From assembly GCA_018267285.1 (NCBI GenBank), contig JAFDYU010000002.1, positions 62,001-126,000 of the forward strand: DNA of 64,000 bases, read 5' to 3'. Numbering within the stretch: position 1 is the stretch's first letter; the number at the start of each line of letters is the position of its first letter. This document shows positions 37,001 through 45,866 of the stretch, piece after piece. This stretch comes from Bacteroidota bacterium (GTDB taxonomy: Bacteria > Bacteroidota > Bacteroidia > Cytophagales > Cyclobacteriaceae). Below the pieces are notes generated by a model. The model saw nothing but the letters and a program-made list of their open reading frames with translations. It made no database searches and had not been told where the DNA came from. Position numbers and translations under genes: made by a program.

Positions 37001-38293
37001 CGTTACCCCGGTGGGCAAACCCGTGGCTGTGCCTATCCCGGTTGCACCCGTGGTGGTATGCGTGATCGCGGTCAGTGCCGTGTTCACGCAAAGAGTTGGA
37101 GTTGATGAGGCCGCCCCTACCGTGTTGACCGGATTGACCGTCATTGTAATAATGTTGCTCGTGGCTGTGGGGCTCGTCACACAGGTCAGGCTCGTGGTCA
37201 TCACCACGCTCATTTGATCTCCATTAGCAAGAGCCGCATCTATATAAGTCGAGCTATTTGTACCTACATTCGATCCGTTCTTCTTCCACTGGTAACTGGG
37301 CACGCCTCCATTGGTAGGTGTGGCCGTGAACGTAACGCTCGTGCCCGCACAGATCGCACCGTTTGGTGAAGCTGCAATGCTCACCGAAGGAGTAACATTT
37401 GCGGTTACTGTTATGCTGATTGCATTGGCTGATGTAACACAACCCGTTCCGCTGTTTTTAGCAGTTAATGTCCCATTAAATGTTGTTGTAGAAACAACCG
37501 ATGGAATGCCCGAAATTGAAATTGGTGTAGCGGGCAAAGCCGTGTACGGAACATCAGTAAAGCCTGCAGCCTCTGCTGCTGCATCCCAATCTATTGTGTA
37601 TTGATCGAGGCCGGGTGTTGCTGCACTGTAGGGCAAAGTGCTTGTTGTCGTCCCCGAACATACTCCCGGAATACTTCCCGGGGTAATTGTAGGTGAAGCT
37701 ATGTTTACCGTCAATGGCCCTAGTGAGGCTGTACAAACCGTATTCGCATCACTTATTGTAACGTTGTAATTGCCGGGACCGATACCTGAAATATCTTCGG
37801 TAGTTGCCGTAAAACCTGATGGGCCCGTCCATGCATAGGAATAAGATCCTGAACCCGATCCAGCTGCTCCACCTGATGGTGTCAAGTCAATTGCTCCGTT
37901 GGACGGACTGCACGATGTAACATCAGTTACAACTGTAGTGCCTGATACATTACTGTAGAGTTTAATGGTAACGGTAACATTACTGTTGCCATTATCATCT
38001 GTAACAACTACCAGATAACTGTAGCCACCTGCCGTTCCTTTAAGGTTTGTAATGGAAAGAGGCGTGCCTATCGTAATTGGGGTAGAGGGGGTATTAGGTG
38101 GCCCAAAAACAGACGCTGATACAGAGCCTGTAGCCGCTGTTACCAATATATCGAAAGAGCCGTTCTGCAAACTATTGCAGGCATCCTTTTTGTTTTGAAT
38201 ACTGAACGTAGGTTGCGAAAAGCTTAGACCTGCGCTAGCAAAAAAGAAAACGGCTGAAGCTAAGACGTGGAAAAAATTAGACCTACGCATCAC
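31076..38293 (-). CDS. Giant repeat-rich T9SS-exported adhesin-like protein with CHU_C C-terminal domain
   Basis: A 2405-residue secreted protein with a signal peptide (1-26). A SprB-type repeat lies at about 120-200 ([17 protein letters not shown]...[11 protein letters not shown]). Five repeats of about 86-91 residues follow (about 389-828; [28 protein letters not shown]...[13 protein letters not shown]). Eleven repeats of about 84 residues come next (about 829-1757; [24 protein letters not shown]...[20 protein letters not shown]). Another SprB-like segment is at about 1760-1840. The end (about 2318-2405) is the gliding-motility/CHU_C sorting domain: [19 protein letters not shown]...[16 protein letters not shown]. 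Each repeat holds paired Cys. Likely a surface filament for adhesion or gliding; it starts ATGA-coupled to the small gene upstream. Confidence 0.9.
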   Translation of the reverse strand: MMRRSNFFHVLASAVFFFASAGLSFSQPTFSIQNKKDACNSLQNGSFDILVTAATGSVSASVFGPPNTPSTPITIGTPLSITNLKGTAGGYSYLVVVTDDNGNSNVTVTIKLYSNVSGTTVVTDVTSCSPSNGAIDLTPSGGAAGSGSGSYSYAWTGPSGFTATTEDISGIGPGNYNVTISDANTVCTASLGPLTVNIASPTITPGSIPGVCSGTTTSTLPYSAATPGLDQYTIDWDAAAEAAGFTDVPYTALPATPISISGIPSVVSTTTFNGTLTAKNSGTGCVTSANAISITVTANVTPSVSIAASPNGAICAGTSVTFTATPTNGGVPSYQWKKNGSNVGTNSSTYIDAALANGDQMSVVMTTSLTCVTSPTATSNIITMTVNPVNTVGAASSTPTLCVNTALTAITHTTTGATGIGTATGLPTGVTASWAANTITISGTPTATGIFNYSIPLTGGCGTVNATGTITVTPGNTVGVASSTPTLCVNTALTAITHTTTGATGISNDGVSGANGLPSGVSAHWAANTITISGTPTASGTFNYSIPLTGGCGTVNATGTITVNPDNTVGAASSTPTLCVNTALTAITHTTTGATGIGAATGLPTGVTASWAANTITISGTPTASGTFNYSIPLTGGCGNVNATGTITVTPGNTVSVASSTPTLCVNTALTAITHTTTGATGISNDGVSGANGLPSGVSAHWAANTITISGTPTAPGTFNYSIPLTGGCGNVNATGTITVNPDNTITLSSALGTDNQSQCINTAITDITYNTTGATGATFSGLPTGVNGAWATNVATISGTPTASGTFNYTVTLTGGCGNVTATGIITVSDPPTPANAGADQGVCGVSTNLQGNTPLIGTGLWSIISGAGGSVTTPSSPTSAFTGTVGTSYTLRWTISNGACLASTDDVIIIFSTPPTTANAGPDQTACGTSTNLAGNTPATGSGIWTIVSGTGGSITTTTSPTSAFSGTVGSTYTLRWTISNGACTPSTDDVTITFDQAPTTAAAGSDQSICGTSATLAANTPTVGTGAWSIISGVGGTVTTLSDPTSTFTGTAANSYTLRWTISNGSCTASTDDVIITFDDAPTTANAGADQALCNVTTTSLAGNTPTTGTGQWTVVSGTATITTAGSPTSGVTGLVTGTATLRWTISNGSCPASTDDVVITVSAPPTTAAAGSDQNVCGPATMAANVPVVGTGAWSIITGSGGTFFDVSNPTSTFSGTPGTTYTLRWTISSGACTASTDDVDITFDNNSPTPANAGPDQNICGTSATLAANTPVVGTGGWSIVSGTGGSFVDASNPVSGFSGVQGNSYTLRWSITSGACPPSTDDVVITFDQNPTPANAGSDQTLCGTSATLAANAPTVGTGAWTITAGTGGSLANSTDPLSGFTGTQGTAYTLRWTISNGSCTASTDDVIITFDQAPTVANAGTDQSVCGTSSTLAANTPTIGTGLWSIVSGSGGSFVDATDPVTSFSGTQGVAYILRWTISNGTCTTSADSVNITLDQIPTTSNAGVDQTPCGPTTLAANAPTVGTGAWSVISGAGGLFGDANNPTSTFTGTAGTTYVLRWTISNGSCTPSTDDVQIQFDNNTPTTSAAGPDQNICGTSATLAANTPIVGTGAWTVVSGTGGSFADVTNPVSGFTGIADSVYVLRWTISTVGGCTPSTDDVQIAFSQTPTIAAAGADQSGCSTSVALAGNTPSVGTGTWTIVSGTGGTISNVSSPTSGFTGASGNSYTLRWTISNGSCTSSTDDVVITINPAGSCGGTNCGAFTIVATDTRPTCSGQDDGTITINVSGGSPNYVVILSDTSQTFSQALAGPGPFTFSNLSPSLKYQYTIKDVSGNTCTLPYSLPIQTNVQASATGFVNAKCFNQAVGQATLTVNSGGTSPYEYSLDAGTTWVSFTSPVVVNNLAPAVTPYSILVRDDATDQCPAQVMVTINNAVSDIQISSTTSDASCKNNDGSIQITSVTGGTGPYTYQFDGNGTTSLILDSLAGGNHTFTVIDSNSCTKNFPLTINFPGLVSFTAQSTSPDCTGTGTNGTVTVTITQAGNFDVGITTDPTNDPLVFQNVNSNGNTVVPPFLGLSQGNYYVVAKPTGALCPTRQLVAVSGGPFAVDFSYAANNFVCFDSNDKGTINVFGIKGSLAVAYNYEIINSGNVVQSGTISQLQALDTVMMTGIEKGSYQVHLFQDQSASTGCTNPISSAFKNFTVDGPAANLDTLFVTRKFSQTNLPTGSMLIAISESQEPSYQIMLHLLEPKRAGQTNMNVFDSTWVTATRNNQDNNIEYNATGLYAGDYRLYLRDTLGCEKTYDLSIDYNRELFIPNIFTPNNDNKNDTFEILNLPSNSSVVISNRWGKEVYRSSELKLGVDGITTVVWNGGSESDGIYYYTLNAGGKTYTGWVELLHPSTN
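33020..35805 (-). repeat. Eleven tandem ~253-bp repeats in the giant exoprotein gene
   Basis: Tandem units each encode about 84 residues beginning near AG.DQ..C and ending STDDV.ITF. Units differ moderately, so this is an older array than the upstream one. Conserved Cys near the start and in NGSC near the end could form one disulphide per domain. Confidence 0.85.
36080..37130 (-). repeat. Higher-order tandem repeat (A-B-A-B, period 531 bp) in the giant exoprotein gene
   Basis: Four adjacent units alternate between a 258-bp form ([21 protein letters not shown]) and a 273-bp form ([27 protein letters not shown]), so the real unit is a 531-bp dimer present twice. The copies are almost identical at DNA level. 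A fifth, diverged unit lies downstream at about 35810-36075. Confidence 0.85.
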
Positions 38294-38628
38294 TTTATAG
38301 TAAATTCAAAATGCTTAATGCAAAAATTATCTTCTTCCGTTTTGGAGTTAAAAACCAACGTGTATGCACCTTTATTCAACTCCTTTATTTCATCTTCGAG
38401 AATATCTTTTTTAAAATAACCTTTTGAGCCTACTAAAGAAACTGCAATTCCTTGCCTTGACTGGCCTTTGAAATCTATTTTAACAGAGCCCTTCCCATAA
38501 GTTTCATCTGATTGAATAACCTGTATGGTTGCTTTGACCTCTTTGCAATTACCCTGAGCCTTGGCTACACTAATGCAAGCCATCAGACAAATCGTTAAAC
38601 CACTGTTCAGGAATAGTTTGATGCTCAT
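38290..38628 (-). CDS. Small secreted protein, coupled to the giant exoprotein; family not recognised
   Basis: A 112-residue protein with a signal peptide (1-25, ending AKAQ), then [23 protein letters not shown] and an Ig-like beta-rich pattern ([26 protein letters not shown]). Two cysteines remain in the mature protein. It is read just upstream of the 2405-residue gene and its stop overlaps that gene's ATG (ATGA). Translation is thus probably coupled and a joint role (chaperone, anchor or filament cap) is possible, but this is inference. Confidence 0.75.
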   Translation of the reverse strand: MSIKLFLNSGLTICLMACISVAKAQGNCKEVKATIQVIQSDETYGKGSVKIDFKGQSRQGIAVSLVGSKGYFKKDILEDEIKELNKGAYTLVFNSKTEEDNFCIKHFEFTIK

Positions 38629-38792
38629 GATCTCTATTAAAAGTTCAAAAAATTACTGCAATATAAATAGTTCATTTCAATTCTTTGTAACCGACTCTGA
38701 GCCTGTAAAGATGAGCATAAGCAAAAAAGTCAGCCTGCAGATCAACCGGCTTACCCCATCCAAGTAATATTTAGTTCAAAAAATGAAGTTTT

Positions 38793-39308
38793 TTAAAACC
38801 TTCTGTTCAATATTTCACTCAAAATAAACGCTTTTTTGAAATTATTATGATCGCGCAGGTCGTTGGCATACTCGGCAGCCAAACTCGGCCTGTCGTCTTG
38901 CGCATAGTTTTTGAATTGGCCAAAGCGAACAACCGAGACTTCATGCTTCATCGTTTCTTCCATCGATGGCCTATGGAACGCTTCGCGTTTGGCGTTTTCG
39001 TACGTTTCGTAAATCTTGTCTTCATCACGGTAGTACGTATCGGGCTTGGTCTTTTCAAGCGATCTGTCGTCTTTCTCAACGTTGCGATCTAAGCTTTCAA
39101 CTTTAGTTACGGGTTTCAAAACCGATTGTGGCTTAGGCTGTTTGGCAGCCTGAATCTCGCGCAAAAGGTCTTCGAAAGAAACGGGTTTATCGAAGGTCTC
39201 GGTTTCTGCTGGACCCGATTCATGAGGAGTTGGGGGCGTTTTTTTGCGCGCCCGGGAAACGATGTAGATTATCCCGATGATAATCCAGATGATTACTTTC
39301 AGCTCCAT
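38793..39308 (-). CDS. Membrane-anchored hypothetical protein
   Basis: A 171-residue protein not assigned to a named family. One N-terminal membrane segment (ELKVIIWIIIGIIYIVSRAR) is followed by a charged, Pro/Lys-rich, probably disordered middle (residues 20-110). A conserved-looking C-terminus follows (SVVRFGQFKNYAQDDRPSLAAEYANDLRDHNNFKKAFILSEILNRRF). The positive-inside pattern places the bulk in the cytoplasm. It is divergent from smc. Confidence 0.7.
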   Translation of the reverse strand: MELKVIIWIIIGIIYIVSRARKKTPPTPHESGPAETETFDKPVSFEDLLREIQAAKQPKPQSVLKPVTKVESLDRNVEKDDRSLEKTKPDTYYRDEDKIYETYENAKREAFHRPSMEETMKHEVSVVRFGQFKNYAQDDRPSLAAEYANDLRDHNNFKKAFILSEILNRRF

Positions 39309-39411
39309 CTTTCAAAGATAGGGATTATTTTGATTTTCAGGACTTTTTGGCATAGGGATAAAATGTGAATGGAATGCGAACAGTCTGTTTTTCAAATGTC
39401 GTGGCGGCTTT

Positions 39412-39419
39412 TATCTTTG
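39412..39419 (+). promoter_or_regulatory. -7 promoter element of smc
   Basis: TATCTTTG, a full TAnnTTTG match, 65 bases before the chosen smc ATG. It predicts a start near 39426, making the in-frame upstream codon at 39430 an unlikely start. Confidence 0.5.
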
Positions 39420-39483
39420 CCGACTTTCTTTGGGGGAAAAGTGCGATTACCAAGGGATACAACCACTTTCAAATTTTATTGAC

Positions 39484-42400
39484 ATGCAGTTATCGAAGTT
39501 AGAGGTTAAAGGATTCAAGAGTTTTGCCGACAAAATTGTGATCAATTTTGATGAAGGGATCACCGGCATTGTAGGGCCGAACGGATGTGGAAAATCGAAT
39601 GTTGTGGATTCCATCCGTTGGGTGCTTGGCGAGCAAAAGACCAGTGCGTTGCGCTCCGAAAAAATGGAGAACGTGATCTTCAACGGTACCAGCCAACGTT
39701 CTGCACAACAGATGGCCGAAGTATCGCTCACCATCAACAACACAAAAAACATTTTACCTACCGAATATTCTCAAATCACGATCACAAGAAGATTGTATCG
39801 CTCGGGCGAATCCGAATATTTGCTGAATGGCGTTGCCTGCCGCCTGAAAGACATCACCAATCTGTTCCTCGATACCGGGGTGGCATCAAACAGTTATGCC
39901 ATTATAGAGTTGGGGATGGTGGACGACCTTCTGAACGACCGCGACAACTCGCGCAGGTCGTTATTTGAAGAAGCGGCCGGTATTTCAAAATTCAAAAAGA
40001 GAAAAAAAGAAACACTAAAAAAGCTGGAAGACACCGATGCGGATTTAGAGCGCGTGGAAGATTTGCTTTTCGAGATCGAAAAAAATATGAAGAGCCTCGA
40101 AAAGCAGGCCAAGCAAACCGAGCAGTACTATAAAATAAAAGAAGACTACAAAGAGAAGAGCATCCACCTGGCCAAGGTAGTGGTGAACAAACAGAAGGAT
40201 AAATTTTCGGCCATTCAAAAACAATCGGAAACGGAAAACGACCGCAAAACAAAACTCACATCAGAGATTGCCGAAAAAGAAGCACTGATCGAAAAATCGA
40301 AAGCCGAATTGATTCTGAAAGAGAAAACACTTTCCACGCGCCAGAAGTCGATCAATGAATTTGTTTCTAAAATCCGACAGTACGAAAGCGAGAAGCAAAT
40401 CAGAAACGAGCGGCTCAGGTTCTTAAACGATCGTATCGCAAACCTGAAAGACCAAATCGATCAGGACAAAAAAAGTAACGAGCGGGCGCGTTTCAGTATT
40501 CAAAGTTTAGAGGCCGAAAAAGAATCTGCAACGGCAGTGCTGAATGAAATCAGCACCAAAGTGGAAGCCCTGAAAGCCGAATACGAAGCACAAAAGGAAA
40601 GTACCTACACGTTGCAGGGCGAGTCGGATGCGCTGCGCCAGGTGCACCGTTCGCTGCAAGAAGAATCGTTTCAACACAACAAGGCACTCGACATTCGCAA
40701 CATTCAGATCAACTCATTCAAACAAGAGTTGGAACGCACCACCAGCGACACCAGCGTGCAAAGCGCTAGCCTTGCTGAGTTTGAAAAGAAACTCGTGGTG
40801 CTGCAAGAAGAAATCTCACAAAAAAACAATTACCTCGATAAGTTAAAGCACGAAGAAGAAGAGGTGGGCTCTCGTATTACTTCGCTGGAGAAAACCATCG
40901 ACCTGATCCGCGAAGAGATGAATGAAACCGGCCGCAAGCTCGATGCACACCAATACGATTATCAGTTAACCAAGTCGTTGGTCGAAAACCTGGAAGGATT
41001 TCCGGAGGCAATCAAATTCTTGAAAAAGAACGTGGGCCGCACCAAAAATGCCCCGCTCCTGTCGGATATTATTTCTACTACCGAAGAATACCGGGTGGCG
41101 ATTGAAAATTACCTCGAGCCGTACCTCAACTATTATGTTGTGGACCACGAAGACGAAGCCTACGAGGCCATCAATATTCTAAGCGATGCCAGCAAAGGCC
41201 GCGCAAACTTTTTTATTCTTGATGCGTTCGATCATTTCGCTTCGTCACCGATACAAATGTATGCCAATGCTTTCCCGGCAACGCAGATCATTGAGTTCGA
41301 CCCGAAGTACACCAAGCTGATGTCGTTTATTCTCGACAAGGTTTACCTGACGGAAGGCGACATTAAAAATACACCTTCGGACGGCAATACGTTCATTACC
41401 AAAAGCGGAAAAGTAACGAAACGAAAATTCAGTTTAAGCGGTGGGTCGGTTGGGTTATTCGAAGGAAAGAAAATAGGCCGTGCAAAGAATCTGGAAAAAC
41501 TTGAGCGCGAGATTAAAGAATTTACCAAAAAACTGGAAGACGTTCGGCACACTTTAATTGATAAGCAGCGGGAACTGGAGCGGCTTCGCAACAACACCCT
41601 GAAGCAGCAAATAGAAGAAGCTCAAAATGCCGTGAAGCTGGTAAATGATGAGTCGATTTCTGTGAAGACAAAACAAGAGCAGTTTCACAACATGCTCAGC
41701 AGTGCCGACTTGCGCAGGGAAGACATTCTGGAAAAAATAGACACGCTCACCGCGGAAATGAACGAACTGCAGCCCAAAGCACAACATGCGCTTCAGGAAT
41801 TGCAGCGTCATGACGAGAAGTTAAAATTGATTGTGGTGGAGTTGACTTCACAAAATGAGTTGCTCAGTCAAAAGTCGGCCGGCTACAACGAGCAAAATAT
41901 TTTTTTCCATCAGCAGGAAAACCGCGTGAAGAGCGTGGAACAAGAAATTCGTTTTAAACAGGAAAGCCTGGAGCAAAGCGCCAACCGCATCACCATCAAC
42001 ACGGAAGAACTTCAAAAGAACGAAGAAGAAACAAAAACCATATCAACCACCGCCCAGACCAACGATGAAGAACTCATCGGGATGTATTCTGAAAAAGATG
42101 AAATGGAAAAAGGTTTGAGCGAAGCCGAAAAAGAATACTACAGTGGCCGTGGGGAGATCGACCAATACGATAAAGACTTGCGCGAAGTTCAACACCAACG
42201 CCAAAACATCGATTCGCTGCTGATGGAGTTGCAAAACCAACTCAACGAAAGCAAACTTCAACTCAATTCGGTAAAGGAAAGGTTGTCGGTAGAATTTAAC
42301 GTTGACCTTGATTCGGTTATTAATGAAACAAGTGCGGAAGAAACGGAAGCTTTGCTAAAAGCCGATGAAGAGAAGATGCGTGCCGAGGTAACGAAGATTC

Positions 42401-43023
42401 GCGAAAAACTCGACAACATGGGGCCGATCAACCCGATGGCCATGGAGGCGTACACGGAGATTAAACAGCGGAATGAATTTATCAACGCACAAAAAGACGA
42501 TTTATTAAAAGCGAAAGAATCTTTATTTGCAACCATCGGTGAGATTGAAGGTGTAGCGAGTGAAACATTTATGCAGGCGTTCAATCAAATTAAAGAACAC
42601 TTTGTAAATGTCTTCCGCTCGCTCTTCAACGAGGGCGATGATTGCGATTTGAAATTGGTCGATGCTACCAAGCCGCTCGAATCTGAGATTGACATTATCG
42701 CCAAACCGAAAGGCAAACGCCCGCTCACCATCAATCAATTATCCGGTGGAGAAAAAACGCTTACGGCAACGGCTCTCCTATTTTCTATGTACTTACTGAA
42801 ACCCGCACCGTTCTGTATCTTCGATGAAGTGGATGCTCCGCTTGACGATGCCAACATTGATAAATTCAACAACATCATCCGAAGCTTCAGCAAAGACAGT
42901 CAGTTTGTAATTGTTACCCACAACAAGCGCACCATGACCACCACCGATGTGATCTACGGAATCACGATGGTGGAGAAAGGGATTTCGAGAGTGGTGCCGG
43001 TGGATTTGAGGGAGTTGGCGTAA
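39484..43023 (+). CDS. smc: Chromosome segregation ATPase SMC
   Basis: A 1179-residue condensin ATPase that organises and segregates the chromosome with ScpA/ScpB. The start at ATG 39484 (MQLSKLEVKGFKSFADK) is the conserved N-terminus; the frame is open to 39430 but adds a non-conserved leader. Walker A GPNGCGKS is at residues 31-38. Long coiled coils (about 165-500 and 680-1000) flank the hinge (about 520-665). The C-terminal head carries the signature LSGGEKT (1086-1092) and Walker B FCIFDEVDAPLDDAN. Length is standard. scpA and scpB are not in the window. Confidence 0.97.
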   Translation: MQLSKLEVKGFKSFADKIVINFDEGITGIVGPNGCGKSNVVDSIRWVLGEQKTSALRSEKMENVIFNGTSQRSAQQMAEVSLTINNTKNILPTEYSQITITRRLYRSGESEYLLNGVACRLKDITNLFLDTGVASNSYAIIELGMVDDLLNDRDNSRRSLFEEAAGISKFKKRKKETLKKLEDTDADLERVEDLLFEIEKNMKSLEKQAKQTEQYYKIKEDYKEKSIHLAKVVVNKQKDKFSAIQKQSETENDRKTKLTSEIAEKEALIEKSKAELILKEKTLSTRQKSINEFVSKIRQYESEKQIRNERLRFLNDRIANLKDQIDQDKKSNERARFSIQSLEAEKESATAVLNEISTKVEALKAEYEAQKESTYTLQGESDALRQVHRSLQEESFQHNKALDIRNIQINSFKQELERTTSDTSVQSASLAEFEKKLVVLQEEISQKNNYLDKLKHEEEEVGSRITSLEKTIDLIREEMNETGRKLDAHQYDYQLTKSLVENLEGFPEAIKFLKKNVGRTKNAPLLSDIISTTEEYRVAIENYLEPYLNYYVVDHEDEAYEAINILSDASKGRANFFILDAFDHFASSPIQMYANAFPATQIIEFDPKYTKLMSFILDKVYLTEGDIKNTPSDGNTFITKSGKVTKRKFSLSGGSVGLFEGKKIGRAKNLEKLEREIKEFTKKLEDVRHTLIDKQRELERLRNNTLKQQIEEAQNAVKLVNDESISVKTKQEQFHNMLSSADLRREDILEKIDTLTAEMNELQPKAQHALQELQRHDEKLKLIVVELTSQNELLSQKSAGYNEQNIFFHQQENRVKSVEQEIRFKQESLEQSANRITINTEELQKNEEETKTISTTAQTNDEELIGMYSEKDEMEKGLSEAEKEYYSGRGEIDQYDKDLREVQHQRQNIDSLLMELQNQLNESKLQLNSVKERLSVEFNVDLDSVINETSAEETEALLKADEEKMRAEVTKIREKLDNMGPINPMAMEAYTEIKQRNEFINAQKDDLLKAKESLFATIGEIEGVASETFMQAFNQIKEHFVNVFRSLFNEGDDCDLKLVDATKPLESEIDIIAKPKGKRPLTINQLSGGEKTLTATALLFSMYLLKPAPFCIFDEVDAPLDDANIDKFNNIIRSFSKDSQFVIVTHNKRTMTTTDVIYGITMVEKGISRVVPVDLRELA

Positions 43024-43037
43024 ATACAAATGTGTGT

Positions 43038-43565
43038 TTAAACTTCAACGCGGATAGATCGAATCAGTGAATCCAAAACGCCTTGAATTTTTTGCATCGA
43101 TTCTTCGTCTTTAATTTTCCCTTCTTTAATTTTTGAGCGGATAAAAGAAATCAGCAACGAGCTTCCCTCATCAACCCGTGCCGATAGTGCCGACAAGGTA
43201 TGAAGCATGGACTCGTGCCCGCGTTCGCCACCTGTTGACGCAGTAATCAAGGCCGTGGGTTTTTGGTTCATTTCCATTGTTCCCACGGTCCAGTCCAACG
43301 CATTTTTTAAAGAGCCCGGTACGCCAAATGCATATTCGGGCGTGCAGATTAAAATGCCATCGGCATCTTTTAATTTTCCAAAAAAGAATCTTACCGCTTC
43401 CGGAGTTTCTTCGGATCCATCAAAGTGAGGCAGATCTCCTATGCCTTTAAAAACTTCTAAGGTTATGTTGGAGGCCAACATGTTTTCAACTTCATTAAGT
43501 ACAACCTGAGTGGATGAATTTTCTCGAAGGCTTCCCGAAATAGCCAATATCTTTATTCTTTTCAT
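43038..43565 (-). CDS. NADPH-dependent FMN reductase family protein
   Basis: A 175-residue flavodoxin-like protein. The FMN phosphate loop is ISGSLRENSSTQ (residues 10-21), and the second conserved motif is ICTPEYAFGVPGSLKNALDW (about 76-95). Family members (azoreductase, chromate reductase, ArsH-like) reduce FMN, quinones or related acceptors with NAD(P)H; the substrate is not predictable. Convergent with smc, 14 bases apart. Confidence 0.92.
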   Translation of the reverse strand: MKRIKILAISGSLRENSSTQVVLNEVENMLASNITLEVFKGIGDLPHFDGSEETPEAVRFFFGKLKDADGILICTPEYAFGVPGSLKNALDWTVGTMEMNQKPTALITASTGGERGHESMLHTLSALSARVDEGSSLLISFIRSKIKEGKIKDEESMQKIQGVLDSLIRSIRVEV

Positions 43566-43633
43566 TTAGGTATCCGAATTTTCAATCACTCTTAACCCGA
43601 GAAGAAACGAATACGTTCCTGAAAACATCTTTT

Positions 43634-45802
43634 TTATTTGCCGGGTGTATAACTTTGCTCCACATGTTTGAGCACATCTTCTTTATAGAAAAGAACATCC
43701 TTGAATTTTCCATCCACATACATCTGCGCTTGATCTGTAAAATGGATTGAAGATGGATTGCTCGAGCTGCCTCCGGTGGTAATCGATCTGGCTTTCACTT
43801 TTTTTCCAAACTCCACTACCGCAATAAAACTGTTGCCCACTGTGCCGTACATTTTTTTGGTGTTGTTGTATTTTCTCGCCCCAAACGATGCAAGCGACCC
43901 CCAAAGGGAAGAAGTGAAGGGTACTGCGATACTCGGCTTGGTATCGTCAAAGCTTGCTTCGATTTTTCCATCCAACCGCTGATACCGGTTTACTTCGCCC
44001 CAACTAATTTTCCAACTCCCAAACTCGCGTTCTAAATCTGTTATCGTTTCGTAGAGCGCATTCATTTTTTCAAGTGTTGTGGTTTCGTTTGTGAGAAAGT
44101 TAATCATGCTAAGCTGGTTGAGTTTGGGTGGAAATCGTGAAGCTGTTTTTTGTCGGAGTTTCTGTGTCCAGAAAATAGCGAGCGTTGTGGCAACCGATGT
44201 GGTCGACCACTTCAAATCCCAGGTTCGGAGCAGTTGCACTGGTTCGGTGAGTTTCGTTTTCAAGGTATCCGAAGAATGCTGATTGAAATCTTTTACAAAG
44301 GCAGGCACTAAGTTTTCGAAGGGAGGCAAATAGGGATCGCGCGAAACTCTTATTAGTTTATCGGCATCAAAATCCTTTTGGTTTTTTAAAAGTCGAACGG
44401 CATGTACACCCCGCCAGTTTTCGGCATCGGGTGCCATGTAGCTTGGAAAGTTTTCCGGTTTAGGGCTGTCTTCACCCGACACGGTAAATGGCGTTGAATT
44501 GCAGTTTTGTATCCATCCGTTTTTTGGATTAAATAAATGCAGCATCTCATCCGTTGGGTGAAGTACTTTCCATTCGGTGGCCGGATTGCTTCCATCCACC
44601 GGCTCGCTCCAATTAAATTTTGTGTCGCGCCTCGGCATAAAGTTCCCGTGCCAGTATGCAATGTTACCTTGCGCATCGGCATAGACCGTGTTGTTCGATG
44701 AATTGGTCCGCAGCTCCATCGACTTCTTAAAATCCTCAAACGATTTTGATTTCGTTCTTGAATACGATTGCGTCAATGCCTTTAGCGGCTCGTTCATCAT
44801 TTTTGTTACAATCCATTTTTCACCGCGCTGTGCCACCACCGGGCCATGATGTGTAGCGTATGCCGTAAATTCTTTTCGAGAAATGGTGTTTCCGTTTTTG
44901 TATGCGATGGAAATTTTTTTGGTCTGAACCTGCTTCCATTCCTCACCGTATTTGTAAAAATAGGTTCCTTCTTTTTTAACGATTGATTCTGCGTACTCAT
45001 CAATCACATCTGCCTGGCTTGAGGTGTGCATCCAGCCGCAGTGCTCATTAAACCCCTGGTAAATAAAAAATTGTCCCCACGTGGCGGCTCCGTAAGCGTT
45101 CAATCCTTCTTCACTTACCATGTGGGTTTCGGTGCGGAAATAAAATGAAGTGTGCGGATTTATCAGTAACAAAGCATTGCCACTGGTGGTGATGGAAGGT
45201 GCAATGGCAATGCCGTTGGAGCCGCGCGGTTCGTCATCGCCATCGCCCGATTTTTTTTCAGGAAGGGTTGCCGCAACCTCACCATAAAATTTTTTTAATT
45301 CGTTTAACGAAACTCGCTCAATATCTCCGCCAATGCTCCCTTCGCTGAAAAGCAATGGCATCCACGGCTCAAAACGCCTCAGCAAAACGGGCTTGGTTTG
45401 TGGGTGCGTGTAGAGGTAGTAATTTGCTCCATCGGCAAACGCGTAGCAGAGTTTTTTCAGCCAGCCGGGTGATTCGTTAAAAATTGAAATGGCTTGTAGT
45501 GTATCGAGGTACAGGCGCTGGCGCAAATCCTGATATACAAACCTTTCGCCTGCGGCTTCGGCCATTCGCGCGGTGGCGGTGAGGTAATTTCTTTCCACAC
45601 GTGCAAAATCATCTTCGCACTGGGCGTAGATCATACCAAACACCGCATCGGCATCGGTCTTTCCATAGATGTGGGGTACGCCCCAGTTATCGCGGATGAT
45701 AGTTATTTTGTCGGCTTGCTCTTTCCATTTTGAAATTTCTTTTGTTGAAAAAGATTGAGCCCAACAGGGAACAGCAAAAAATAAAAGCAGGATTATTCTC
45801 AT
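43634..45802 (-). CDS. Penicillin-acylase family Ntn hydrolase
   Basis: A 722-residue secreted protein (signal peptide 1-15, ending CWAQ). It follows the penicillin amidase / acyl-homoserine-lactone acylase layout: an alpha chain with ITIIRDNWGVPHIYGKTDADAVFGMIYAQCEDDFARVERNYL, a spacer, then the nucleophile Ser195 at the head of the beta chain in RGSNGIAI. Further family blocks are LLINPHTSFYF, TWGQFFIYQGFNEHCGWMHT and ATHHGPVV. The enzyme should mature by self-cleavage before Ser195 in the periplasm. The substrate may be a beta-lactam, AHL or other N-acyl amide. Confidence 0.92.
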   Translation of the reverse strand: MRIILLLFFAVPCWAQSFSTKEISKWKEQADKITIIRDNWGVPHIYGKTDADAVFGMIYAQCEDDFARVERNYLTATARMAEAAGERFVYQDLRQRLYLDTLQAISIFNESPGWLKKLCYAFADGANYYLYTHPQTKPVLLRRFEPWMPLLFSEGSIGGDIERVSLNELKKFYGEVAATLPEKKSGDGDDEPRGSNGIAIAPSITTSGNALLLINPHTSFYFRTETHMVSEEGLNAYGAATWGQFFIYQGFNEHCGWMHTSSQADVIDEYAESIVKKEGTYFYKYGEEWKQVQTKKISIAYKNGNTISRKEFTAYATHHGPVVAQRGEKWIVTKMMNEPLKALTQSYSRTKSKSFEDFKKSMELRTNSSNNTVYADAQGNIAYWHGNFMPRRDTKFNWSEPVDGSNPATEWKVLHPTDEMLHLFNPKNGWIQNCNSTPFTVSGEDSPKPENFPSYMAPDAENWRGVHAVRLLKNQKDFDADKLIRVSRDPYLPPFENLVPAFVKDFNQHSSDTLKTKLTEPVQLLRTWDLKWSTTSVATTLAIFWTQKLRQKTASRFPPKLNQLSMINFLTNETTTLEKMNALYETITDLEREFGSWKISWGEVNRYQRLDGKIEASFDDTKPSIAVPFTSSLWGSLASFGARKYNNTKKMYGTVGNSFIAVVEFGKKVKARSITTGGSSSNPSSIHFTDQAQMYVDGKFKDVLFYKEDVLKHVEQSYTPGK

Positions 45803-45866
45803 ATTTTAAAATTACGAATGATAAACTACCATTTGCAAATACCGAATAACGATTAATTTCGTGGCT

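Noticed and set aside
33020-37130. Long tandem repeats that could be taken for a CRISPR array next to an orphan cas6 in the same window
   Set aside because: Units are 250-270 bp, in frame, without unique spacers, and encode protein domains of the giant exoprotein.
32082-37604. Many plus-strand open frames opposite the giant gene, some 90-107 codons with repeated protein sequence
   Set aside because: They are antisense shadows caused by low stop-codon density of the repeats; the minus-strand frame is continuous for 2405 codons with signal peptide and sorting domain.
38561-38767. Plus-strand 68-codon frame between the small secreted gene and the membrane-anchored gene
   Set aside because: Over 60 bases are antisense to the signal peptide of the small secreted gene, and the frame has no domain, promoter or conserved pattern.
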